Assembly (NCBI GenBank): GCA_013822735.1
Contig: PNKZ01000013.1
Span: 1 to 64,000, forward strand
Origin: Pirellula sp.
Lineage (GTDB): Bacteria > Planctomycetota > Planctomycetia > Pirellulales > PNKZ01
Direction of reading: 5' to 3'
DNA: 64,000 nt
Made by a program: the position numbers and the translations under genes. The notes beneath the pieces are model-generated. The model had not been told where the DNA came from, did not search any database, and saw only the letters and a list, made by a program, of their open reading frames with translations. This document shows, in pieces, positions 55,252 through 63,413 of the stretch (positions within the stretch are counted from its first letter, which is position 1; every line of letters starts with the position of its first letter).

Positions 55252-55623
55252 TTATTGGGCGGCGGCGTCCGAAGCCGACACGTCCGCGGCTTGCTCCGGG
55301 TTCAAGCTCACGGGGGCGGACAGGGCCTTGATGTATCCGAGGTCGCGAATCACTTCGAGGATCTCGCTGCAGGTCGGGAACATGCGGCCGTTCTTCCGCT
55401 TGTATTGGTCTAAGGCGCTCATGAATTCGACTTCGGCGTCGGTGTAATCCCGTTCGCAAGTCGTCGGATCGATTTGACGGCGGCGGCTTACCTTCTCGCG
55501 ACGCGGACCGGTGCGGCGCTCGACATCGACGGGCATGGAAGCCTTGCGGCGATCATCAGACTTACGGCGATCGTTACCACGGCGTTCCATCGTCAGCTGA
55601 GCGTCTTCGATTTTCTTGGCCAC
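55252..55623 (-). CDS. Small charged conserved hypothetical protein
   Basis: 123 aa. The first half is very basic with repeated ERR/DRR pairs (ERRGNDRRKSDDRRK, VERRTGPRREKVSRRR). The second half is a folded-looking helical segment (DAEVEFMSALDQYKRKNGRMFP, EILEVIRDLGYIK) ending in an Ala-rich tail. That folded part resembles a small helix-turn-helix-like module, with no sure family. The basic half could bind nucleic acid. It has its own terminator, so it is probably a single-gene unit. Confidence 0.75.
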   Translation of the reverse strand: MAKKIEDAQLTMERRGNDRRKSDDRRKASMPVDVERRTGPRREKVSRRRQIDPTTCERDYTDAEVEFMSALDQYKRKNGRMFPTCSEILEVIRDLGYIKALSAPVSLNPEQAADVSASDAAAQ

Positions 55624-55915
55624 GTGAAAGGTCCTCGTTTTAAGGATTCCACCGCATGGGGAAGAGCGGCGTTGAGAAAATATACACGCTAGTTAAGAAC
55701 TGGCGGTTCCGTAGAGATTTATTTTCAGGCAATCTGTAACGACGTGCAATCGGGCGTGATTGCGACAGATTAACGCCGCTTGCCAACTCCATGACGGTGG
55801 TAACGGTTGTAGCGGCCGGCCGTCCCGTGAGACTTTTACGCCGGGCCGGTGGCGATCCGTCGCTACTCGAATAGGCAAAGACCATGCGCGCCGGCCGGCG
55901 TTTAAGAAAGCTGCA

Positions 55916-57802
55916 TTAGCTCAATAAATCGAGATAGGGATTCAGCCCTAAAGTGCGCGCCGATTCGACGCGACGATCTTCCGACAAGCACAACTGCTTG
56001 CGTAGTTGAAAGCGGCGCCGCTCCACAAATTGCTGAGCGCGGGAAAAGAACCTCTCCCAGCGCTGCGGGAGTCGCTTGCCTTCAGCGGCATGTCGCTTGA
56101 GCAAGGCCTCGTAACGTCGGATGCCCAGCGCCTCTTTCAGGAGCTCGTCTTCCAACGATAGAAAGGTCTGATAACTGCCGGGATCCCCCTGCCGTGCGCC
56201 GCGCCCGACTAACTGCCGATCGATGCGCGCCGCTTCGTGCAGTTCGGTAAGAATCACATGCAATCCGCCCAACTCTGCAACGCCTGCGCCGAGCTTGATA
56301 TCGGTTCCGCGCCCCGCCATATTCGTCGCCACCGTGACCCGCCCGCGAATGCCTGCTTCTGCGACGATCGCGGCCTCGCGAGCGATCTCGCGAGCATTGA
56401 GGACGACGTGGTTCACGCCCGCTTCCTGCAGATACCGGGATACCGTTTCCGAGGCCCCAATTGATCGCGTACCGATGAGTACCGGCCGCCCGGCTTCCGA
56501 GAGCGCGGCGACATCGATTGCGAGGGCGCGCCACTTAGCGTCGGCCCGCGTATATACCTGCGTGGGCAAGCGGCGACGTTGCGACGGGCGATGCGTCGGC
56601 ACGACGAACGTCGGCATCTTGTAAATGGAGGCGAATTCGCGAGCCGACGTAGCGGCCGTGCCGGTCATACCCGCCAAATGCTTAAAACGCCGGAAGAAGT
56701 CTTGTACGGTCACGCGCGCGTCGGTACCGCCGCCGTCGCGAATCGTCACCCCTTCTTGCGCTTCCACGGCTTGGTGCAAACCTTTGCTCCACTTGCGGCC
56801 GTCGGCGATGCGCCCGGTGAACTCGTCGACGATCAGCACCTCATCGTCCTTTACCACGTAGTGCACGCCGGGGCGAAAGTTCCGACGGGCCAAGAGCGCC
56901 CGCTCGACGTCTTCATACAGATGGTTCCAACCGAGCGCCCCTAATCCCGCCGGTTGAGGCAGTTCGCGCACGAGCTTCCGCCCGGCGGTCGTGAGTTGAA
57001 TCTGTCTGGTCTCTTCGTCGTAGCCGTAATGTTCGGCGAGTTGGAACTGTTCCGCGTAAGCCGCGGCCCAACGAAATCGGGCCGCAGGCGACGTGCTGAG
57101 TTTGCGCGGCGGGGCGCTGATGATCAGCGGCGTTCCGGCGTCGTCGAGCAGAACCTGATCCGCCTCGTCGACGAGCATCGAAAACGGCGATCGCTGAACC
57201 GTGCCGGGGCTCTGCAGCGCCGCTTCTTCACCGACTTCCGCCGCGTGCATCTGGTCGCGCAGGAAGTCGAAGCCAAATTCCTTACCGGTGCCGTACGTTA
57301 CGTCGCTATGGTATGCCGAGCGGCGACGGGCGGGGGGACTCGACGCAGTAATCACGCCGACTGAAATGCCGAGCAACGCAAACGCCGGGCGCAGCCAGGC
57401 AGAGTCGCGCTCGGCAAGATAATCATTGCTCGTCGCCAGCCACGCACCTTCGCCGCGCAGTCCGAAGTAGTAAAGCGGTAGTCCGGCCGTAAGGGTTTTG
57501 CCTTCGCCCGTCTGCATCTCGACGACGCATCGCTCGCACAACGCGGCGGCGGCCACCAATTGCACGTCGTACGGACGGAGGCCGACGGTTCGACGACAGG
57601 CCTCGCTCATTAGCGCAAAGGCTTCACAAACCAGACGAGAATCGACGGAATCGTCGTACATCTGCGCACGCAGCGCGACGCTCAGACGTCTCAATTCGGA
57701 TTCGCTCACAGACTGCAGCGCGGCTTCGCGGGCGCGAACGGCCGCCACCATCCGCCGATGGCGTACGCGGCGCAGCCACTGGGAAAGCCTCGACCATACC
57801 AT
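55916..57802 (-). CDS. SecA-like preprotein translocase ATPase, C-terminally shortened
   Basis: 628 aa against ~850-950 for housekeeping SecA. Motor motifs are kept: MQTGEGKT at 96-103 (Walker A), DEAD at 212-215, ATNMAGRGTDIKLG and GRGARQGDPGS, with a preprotein cross-linking region between. The long C-terminal helical scaffold and the zinc-binding tail (CxCxxxxxxCH) are missing. It should hydrolyse ATP and push polypeptide, but may need a different partner than SecB or lipids. Last gene of the - strand operon with the M50-HlyD chimera, HlyD adaptor and GAF-HlyD protein; only 12 nt separate it from the chimera. Probably a dedicated SecA paralog. Confidence 0.88.
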   Translation of the reverse strand: MVWSRLSQWLRRVRHRRMVAAVRAREAALQSVSESELRRLSVALRAQMYDDSVDSRLVCEAFALMSEACRRTVGLRPYDVQLVAAAALCERCVVEMQTGEGKTLTAGLPLYYFGLRGEGAWLATSNDYLAERDSAWLRPAFALLGISVGVITASSPPARRRSAYHSDVTYGTGKEFGFDFLRDQMHAAEVGEEAALQSPGTVQRSPFSMLVDEADQVLLDDAGTPLIISAPPRKLSTSPAARFRWAAAYAEQFQLAEHYGYDEETRQIQLTTAGRKLVRELPQPAGLGALGWNHLYEDVERALLARRNFRPGVHYVVKDDEVLIVDEFTGRIADGRKWSKGLHQAVEAQEGVTIRDGGGTDARVTVQDFFRRFKHLAGMTGTAATSAREFASIYKMPTFVVPTHRPSQRRRLPTQVYTRADAKWRALAIDVAALSEAGRPVLIGTRSIGASETVSRYLQEAGVNHVVLNAREIAREAAIVAEAGIRGRVTVATNMAGRGTDIKLGAGVAELGGLHVILTELHEAARIDRQLVGRGARQGDPGSYQTFLSLEDELLKEALGIRRYEALLKRHAAEGKRLPQRWERFFSRAQQFVERRRFQLRKQLCLSEDRRVESARTLGLNPYLDLLS

Positions 57803-57814
57803 GCGGCGAACCGT

Positions 57815-60073
57815 TTACAGATGGAAGTGGAACGTTCGCGCCGCCCAGCGACCGACCCGCGAGGCGAGCGTTGCCGGCGCCAAATCAATCCTCGCCGTAC
57901 CTCGCCACCCGACTCGAAATTGCCCCTTCTCATCCGTGAGCCGCACCCGCACCGAATACGCGGTCGAAACAGGCCGTTCGCTCTGACCAGACCCGGGCTG
58001 CGTAGCCAGTTCGCCGCCGACCTTGTTCGAAAGTCGCTGCGGCGACTCGGCCAACTCCCCGACGGAAATCTCGTCGATGCGTCCTTGGAGCGGAAGATCG
58101 CGGGCCGAATCGAGCAGCACGTCCACATGATCGCCGACGTGAACAAACTCGACGTCTTCCTGATCGATAACGATCCAAGCGTCCCATGCACGCGGATCGG
58201 CCACTTCCCCAATGAGCGTGCCGGGCTCCAATGTCGAACCGATATTATCGGCATCCAACGGCCGGCCCGACCAATTCGGCAATTCGTCGCCGGACGGCGG
58301 TTTCGGAACGTTGAAAGGGGGATAGAGCACCCCGTCACGCGACGCGCGCAGCGTAAGTCGTTGCCGCTCTCTCTCTTTCTCTTTCAGCCGCGTCTCCACG
58401 GATGCGAGCAACTGCTCGGTCTGGGGAATAATCGCCGCCGCCGTGGAACTTTGAAATTGTTCGAGCCGCAGCGAATCGAGCCGGGCACGGTGGCGATCGC
58501 GTTCCGACGCGAGTTCTTCCACGGCAAGTTCCAAATCCGGACTATTCAGGCGAAGCAGCAAGTCGCCGGCGTGAACTTCTTGACCGAAACGCACTGGGGC
58601 CTCGGCCACCACGCCGCGCACCTCGACGAACACCCGCTCGGGTCGATACGGCTGCAACTCCAACGGACCGACGACGCGATGCGGAAGGGGCGCGAAGCAG
58701 AATACGCCGATAAGCGACGCCAAAACTACCGACGCCGCAGCGGCGCGTCCGAGGCGAAGATCGCGGCGGCGGCCGGGTACGTTCATAAAGGAAAAAAACC
58801 GACGGATAGGCGGTGCGATGAGCGACACGACCGCCGCCAGACCTAAGAGCCGTGCGACATTCTCCAGCTTGTAGGGCCGCGCCAACTCGATGAAGAGCAT
58901 CACGATAGCGCAGGTCACCGCCACGCGGTACGCGGTCGACGCCACGGCATACGCCGCATACCAACCTCGGTGACGCCGCGGCAGAAAAGGGTCTCCCTCG
59001 ACGTAATTCTTGGCGAAGAATCGCAAGAAGCCCGCACGCAGTACGCTCGCCGAGCGCTCCGCCAAGTTCGGTGTTTCGACGACGTCGCAGAGGATGTAGT
59101 AGCCGTCATAACGCATCAGCGGATTGCCGTTGAACATCAACGTGCTCACGGAACAAAGCGCCGTGACGCCGAGGCAGATCTGATTCAAGAGCCCCGGCTC
59201 GGTATACCACCAGAGATACATGGCGGCGGATGCGAGCAGCAATTCCACGTAAATGCCCGCCGCTCCGACCGCCGCACGATGCCACTTGTTCGGAAACCGG
59301 TACGCGTCGCTGACGTTGCAATACAGGCAGGGCGTAAACACCAAGAACATCACGCCCAACTCATGGCAGCGGCCGCCGAAGTGCAGGCAAGTCAAGCCGT
59401 GGCCGAACTCATGCAGCACCTTCACGACGCCCAACACTCCCATGAGGATCAGGATATTCGTCGGCGTAAAGTAAGCTTGAAAGTCCGGTAGCCGGGCGGC
59501 AAGCGTGCGCCACTGAACCGCGGCCAGCCCGACCGCCGAAAGAATAAACAAACAGCCGCAGACCAATGCCGTGCGCGACATGAAAGGGCGCACGAACGGA
59601 TACATCACCTGAAACAACGTTTCCGGATTGATGCCGCGGAATCGCACGGCGAGCGGACTCAGCCAGCGTTTGCGAAACTCTTCGCGACGACGCTTCTCGC
59701 TCCGCTCGTGGAGCGACTCTCCCTGACCTGCGCGTTCCGCCAGCAATAAGCCGGAGCTATGCAGCATATTCACGAAGCGAGCCGCTTCTTCAGGATGCAA
59801 ACGCTGCGGCGCGAAACGGGCCTCATAGAAGTTCACAAGGTCGTCAAGACTATGCTCCCCGTCGAGCAATTCGAACAGGGCGTACTCGTCGTCGCGCAGT
59901 CGTGTGAACTTAAGCGACAACGGATCGTGAATCACCCAATACCGTTCGGCGCCGAAGCGCTGGGACGCGATCTGCAGATCGGGCCGCCGACGAAAGGTAA
60001 TAGGGCGATCGGAAGTGCGCATCGAAACGGAGTCGTGAAACGGCGAGGTCGGAGAAACAACGGAGGGCGGCAC
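57815..60073 (-). CDS. PqqD-like / M50 site-2 peptidase / HlyD chimera
   Basis: 752 aa from a GTG; an ATG 51 nt later is an alternative start. Order of parts: ~30-115 a PqqD-like winged helix (YWVIHDPLSLKFTRLRDDEY, LLDGEHSLDDLV), as used to hold peptides in RiPP systems; ~155-465 an M50 membrane peptidase with HEFGH at 221-225 and NGNPLMRYDGYY at 315-326; ~480-750 a biotinyl-lipoyl/HlyD-like adaptor (VVAEAPVRFGQEVHAGDLLLRL) with a coiled coil. It may cut or gate an exported protein in the membrane and pass it to an outer channel. 21 nt from the HlyD gene upstream. Confidence 0.86.
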   Translation of the reverse strand: MPPSVVSPTSPFHDSVSMRTSDRPITFRRRPDLQIASQRFGAERYWVIHDPLSLKFTRLRDDEYALFELLDGEHSLDDLVNFYEARFAPQRLHPEEAARFVNMLHSSGLLLAERAGQGESLHERSEKRRREEFRKRWLSPLAVRFRGINPETLFQVMYPFVRPFMSRTALVCGCLFILSAVGLAAVQWRTLAARLPDFQAYFTPTNILILMGVLGVVKVLHEFGHGLTCLHFGGRCHELGVMFLVFTPCLYCNVSDAYRFPNKWHRAAVGAAGIYVELLLASAAMYLWWYTEPGLLNQICLGVTALCSVSTLMFNGNPLMRYDGYYILCDVVETPNLAERSASVLRAGFLRFFAKNYVEGDPFLPRRHRGWYAAYAVASTAYRVAVTCAIVMLFIELARPYKLENVARLLGLAAVVSLIAPPIRRFFSFMNVPGRRRDLRLGRAAAASVVLASLIGVFCFAPLPHRVVGPLELQPYRPERVFVEVRGVVAEAPVRFGQEVHAGDLLLRLNSPDLELAVEELASERDRHRARLDSLRLEQFQSSTAAAIIPQTEQLLASVETRLKEKERERQRLTLRASRDGVLYPPFNVPKPPSGDELPNWSGRPLDADNIGSTLEPGTLIGEVADPRAWDAWIVIDQEDVEFVHVGDHVDVLLDSARDLPLQGRIDEISVGELAESPQRLSNKVGGELATQPGSGQSERPVSTAYSVRVRLTDEKGQFRVGWRGTARIDLAPATLASRVGRWAARTFHFHL

Positions 60074-60094
60074 GCTGGCAGGTTGAGAGCGCCG

Positions 60095-61021
60095 CTAGCG
60101 GACAATCGTCATTTCGGCCTGCATGCCCGGACGCAGCAGCCATTGGCCGTGTTCTTGACGATTCTCTACTTCGGCCCAAATGCGATACTGGCTGCCGGCA
60201 TCGATCAACGGGCTCACAAAGGTGACCACTCCGTCGAAGACAAAACGCTTGGCGTCGGCGAGTTCGACGACAACCTTCACCGGCTTGCCGAACACGTCTC
60301 CCGGCAACATGTCGCGAACCTTGATGAACCCGTCAACACGCAGACGATCGACGCGCACGACGCGCACGACCGGCGCACCGGACTCGACCCACTCGCCGGG
60401 TCGCGCGAAAATTTCGGCAACCTCGCCGGCCAAGGGAGCTTCGACGCGGCGCAGTCGAACGTCCGCCGCGGCCAGAGAAGCCTTCGCATCGGTCGTGCCG
60501 AGCTCGACTTCCAGAACTTCACGGTTGAAGCGGCTCAGGTCGACGCGAAGCGCCGCCTGCTTGGTTGCCAGCTCCAATTTGAGCACTTCGATATCTGAGA
60601 CGCTGTTGGCAAATTTCCGATTCGCTTCCACGGCCGCCTCGTGCTCGGCGACCGAAACGTCGAGCGTGGCCTTGGCAAACCTTTCTTCCAACGGCGAATC
60701 GGCCTTTTTATGCGCAGCGGCCTTTTCCGAAGAGGCCGCCTGCAACTGAAGATTCGATTCCTCATCATCGATTTGGGCCAGCAAATCGCCGGCGACGACG
60801 CGAGACCCCTCCTTGGCCTGCAACTTGACGAGCCGACCGGTTCTCAAGGCGGGGACTTGGATGTCGTCGATCGCCGTAACGAGGCAGTGCTGCAGCAGTA
60901 CTCCGGTCGTCGTCTTGTCGGCGGCTGCGCTCGGCTCGGCGGCCCCAACGGGCGCGCGACCGCAGCACAACAACACGCCGAGAACAACTCCGACGAGACG
61001 ACCTAAGAAAGAAGATTTCAT
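60095..61021 (-). CDS. HlyD/RND-type periplasmic adaptor
   Basis: 308 aa. Signal peptide (FLGRLVGVVLGVLLCC...APVGAAEP). The adaptor follows: a lipoyl half (VPALRTGRLVKLQAKEGSRVVAGDLLAQID), a hairpin coiled coil at ~85-165, the second lipoyl half (VEAPLAGEVAEIFARPGEWVESGAPVV), and a beta-barrel domain. No membrane permease or TolC gene lies next to it, so its inner-membrane partner is probably the M50 chimera or the GAF-HlyD protein. 16 nt after the GAF-HlyD gene. Confidence 0.88.
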   Translation of the reverse strand: MKSSFLGRLVGVVLGVLLCCGRAPVGAAEPSAAADKTTTGVLLQHCLVTAIDDIQVPALRTGRLVKLQAKEGSRVVAGDLLAQIDDEESNLQLQAASSEKAAAHKKADSPLEERFAKATLDVSVAEHEAAVEANRKFANSVSDIEVLKLELATKQAALRVDLSRFNREVLEVELGTTDAKASLAAADVRLRRVEAPLAGEVAEIFARPGEWVESGAPVVRVVRVDRLRVDGFIKVRDMLPGDVFGKPVKVVVELADAKRFVFDGVVTFVSPLIDAGSQYRIWAEVENRQEHGQWLLRPGMQAEMTIVR

Positions 61022-61037
61022 GGGGTGCGAACGTTTC

Positions 61038-63062
61038 TCAAAACCAACGGAACAGAACCTTGGCGCGGAAGAAATCCGTTATGTCGCGAGACCAAACATA
61101 GCCGAGCGATCGGGTGCCGCATTGGATCTGTGCGGCCACTTCGGCGCCGGGGCGCCATTCTGTCGCATCTTGCGGCGAGACGGCCGCACGCACCAAAACC
61201 GTGCTTCCTTCCGTGCCGCGAAGTTCCGCCGAGTTTTGGATTTCCACCACCTCGGCGTCGTGCACCAACGCGGGATCGAGTGCAGGGCTGAAGCGCACGA
61301 CGAGCGGCGAAGAATTGTCGGCCGCCGCGCGAATCACACGACCGCTCCGATCGTCCGGCACGGCGAGTTCCAACTCCCAATCGCCTCCCACGGCCGCAAG
61401 CGTCAGCAACACCTGCCCCTGCCGCACCGGGCGATTCTCCAGCAGATGATCGGCGTTCCACGTCGTCACTTCGCCGTCGACCGGGCTAACAACCGTCAGG
61501 TGACGGCGTTTTTCCGCAAATAGTTCCGCTTGGCGAGACAACGATCGAAGTTGCTCGCGAATTTGGCTCTGTTCACTCGAGAGTCGAGCTCGTTCTTGGG
61601 GAGGCAATTCGCCCCGATCGTCCAACAGAGCGCGCTCGACGGAGATTTTCTGCTCGGCCAGCGAAGTGCGCCGGCCTTCAATATCGGCGGCTGCGATATC
61701 AAGATCGGTATTGCGCAATTCCAAGAGGGGCTGCCCCTTAACTACGCGGTCGCCGTGCTTGACGAACATCCGCCGTACGGTCCCGTCAAGCGGCGCAAAG
61801 ACGTTACGACGAGCGGCGGGCTGCAACGTTCCTCGGCAGTAGGTAGTGTCGGCAATCGGAACGAACACCAGCGCGGCAATGGCCGCGGTCAGCGCTATTC
61901 CGATCAGCGCCGTGCGCCGCCGAGTTCCCGGCTCGAGAACCAATCGGTGCGCGCGACCGAGGCGCTTCCACAACCCGTGCAGGAACAGCGACTCGTGCGT
62001 CACGGAGTTGCCGATCGCCGTCGATGCACAACGCACAACCGTCTCCAATCGACGTTGATCCGGGACCGACACTTCGGCGCCGCGGAAATATTCGGCGATG
62101 ATCGTTCCGATGATGCGCTGCACGTCGCGACCCTGGCGATCCTTCTCGACCGGCGACTTCACAGGCATGACGACGACCCGCTTGACGTCGTGTTCGTCGA
62201 CGTAGCGCTCGAGCACTTCCGTCGTCGCATCGTCGACCACATGCTCGGGGTCGGGAAACGTGAAGTCCTTTTTCTGTCGCATGGCGCGCGTGGCGAGGTC
62301 GCTGAGCGCGCGTACCACTCCCGAGCGCGAATCAACGTCCTGCTGAGCGCTCACGGCGACGACGCGCTGCCGGCGACCGCGCCGAACCAAGACCGTGAGG
62401 CGGTCGCAGCCGGTCAGTGCGCGACCGTCGTCGGCCAAAGTACGCGCCATTCGATTAAGTTCGAGATGGCGATGCACGGCGATGAACAATCGCCGCTCTT
62501 GTTCGGCGAGCGCCGCCATATCCGACAACTCGCGGCGGTCGGCCAGCAAATGGAAGCGCTCGGCAAGCACGCCGGCCTGCCCCATGAATTTGAGAATTCC
62601 CTCTTGGGCCGCGCGCGTCACTACGGGCACACGCACTTCGATGACGCCGCGTAAAGCACCGGCCACGGTCACCGGATGCCAAAATGCCGAACCGGTCGGC
62701 TGCGCGCCGCCGTCTGGCAGGCTGGCGACGTCGTTCAGCTGGGTCACGAGCGTGGCGACGGATTGGCCGCCTTTAGCCACGTCGTTCAACAGCTGTTCGC
62801 GGCGAGCTTGGGTGTCGGCGTCCTCCGTCGGGCGAAGTGCCCCGAGGGCTAGAGCGGGCTCCCATCGTCCGGAAGGTTCCAGGCACCAGACGCGGGCCGT
62901 ATCGCCCCCCACCGCTTTGGAAACGCGCACCAGCCATTCGCCGTAGAAGCGGCGCACATCAATCGGGCTTTCCGCCAAAGCGCGGAGGCTTTCCAGCCAT
63001 TCGCGTAAGCGATCTTGTCTTTCGGCGTTTTCCGGAACCGCATGCAAGGAGGAAAGTGTCAT
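61038..63062 (-). CDS. GAF-domain sensor fused to HlyD-like adaptor
   Basis: 674 aa from the ATG at 63062. The N-terminal ~390 residues are cytoplasmic with one or two GAF-like domains (VWCLEPSGRWEPAL; a second at ~210-370 with LTGCDRLTVLVRRGRRQRVVAVSA and VKRVVVMPVKSP). A membrane helix at ~400-420 (ALIGIALTAAIAALVFVP) leads to a periplasmic HlyD part: APLDGTVRRMFVKHGDRVVKGQPLLELRN, a coiled coil at ~480-560, then VVSPVDGEVTTWN. The layout suggests that a cytoplasmic signal is passed to an export adaptor. First gene of the four-gene operon. Confidence 0.86.
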   Translation of the reverse strand: MTLSSLHAVPENAERQDRLREWLESLRALAESPIDVRRFYGEWLVRVSKAVGGDTARVWCLEPSGRWEPALALGALRPTEDADTQARREQLLNDVAKGGQSVATLVTQLNDVASLPDGGAQPTGSAFWHPVTVAGALRGVIEVRVPVVTRAAQEGILKFMGQAGVLAERFHLLADRRELSDMAALAEQERRLFIAVHRHLELNRMARTLADDGRALTGCDRLTVLVRRGRRQRVVAVSAQQDVDSRSGVVRALSDLATRAMRQKKDFTFPDPEHVVDDATTEVLERYVDEHDVKRVVVMPVKSPVEKDRQGRDVQRIIGTIIAEYFRGAEVSVPDQRRLETVVRCASTAIGNSVTHESLFLHGLWKRLGRAHRLVLEPGTRRRTALIGIALTAAIAALVFVPIADTTYCRGTLQPAARRNVFAPLDGTVRRMFVKHGDRVVKGQPLLELRNTDLDIAAADIEGRRTSLAEQKISVERALLDDRGELPPQERARLSSEQSQIREQLRSLSRQAELFAEKRRHLTVVSPVDGEVTTWNADHLLENRPVRQGQVLLTLAAVGGDWELELAVPDDRSGRVIRAAADNSSPLVVRFSPALDPALVHDAEVVEIQNSAELRGTEGSTVLVRAAVSPQDATEWRPGAEVAAQIQCGTRSLGYVWSRDITDFFRAKVLFRWF

Positions 63063-63413
63063 AGACGTTCTCGCTCGGGTCACCCACGGGCGAGCCCAGC
63101 GGCTCGCATACTCAATGCACTGTCCATGCTCAAACCAAGCTCAAATATACCACCCGACCTGGTTGCCCCCAAAGGAATAGCCGCTTGGTCGGAGGAAATT
63201 CCGGCCGCCACCGAAGCGGAACCCCCTACCAGAAGCCGCACGGTGAGCAAATCATGCCGTCCGGACGCCTAAGCGTTTAAACGGACCGCGAGGCCGAAAG
63301 CTACAGGCAAACGGCCCGTGAACTCAGAAGTTCACGGGCCGTCACAAGATAATTCTTACGGCCCTGGTCCCCCTCTCAACGAAGAACGAACCGAGGGTGC
63401 TGAAGAATTCCGT
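63063..63413. other. Intergenic region upstream of the export operon
   Basis: 351 nt between the repeat-protein stop and the GAF-HlyD start. Holds the perfect hairpin at 63311-63342. The rest probably holds the promoter of the export operon; no clear -35/-10 could be named. No gene seen. Confidence 0.45.
63311..63342 (-). terminator. Strong hairpin after the repeat-protein gene
   Basis: A perfect 14-bp inverted repeat (ACGGCCCGTGAACT, loop CAGA, AGTTCACGGGCCGT), 71 nt beyond the repeat-protein stop on the - strand. It is followed there by TTTGCCTGTAG, a short T-run. It likely ends the upstream transcript before the export operon begins. Confidence 0.65.

Noticed and set aside
57758-58846. 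362-codon open frame on the + strand
   Set aside because: Antisense to the M50-HlyD chimera, which has clear domains and catalytic motifs.
61530-62654. 374-codon open frame on the + strand
   Set aside because: Antisense to the GAF-HlyD gene; residue composition is typical of a shadow.
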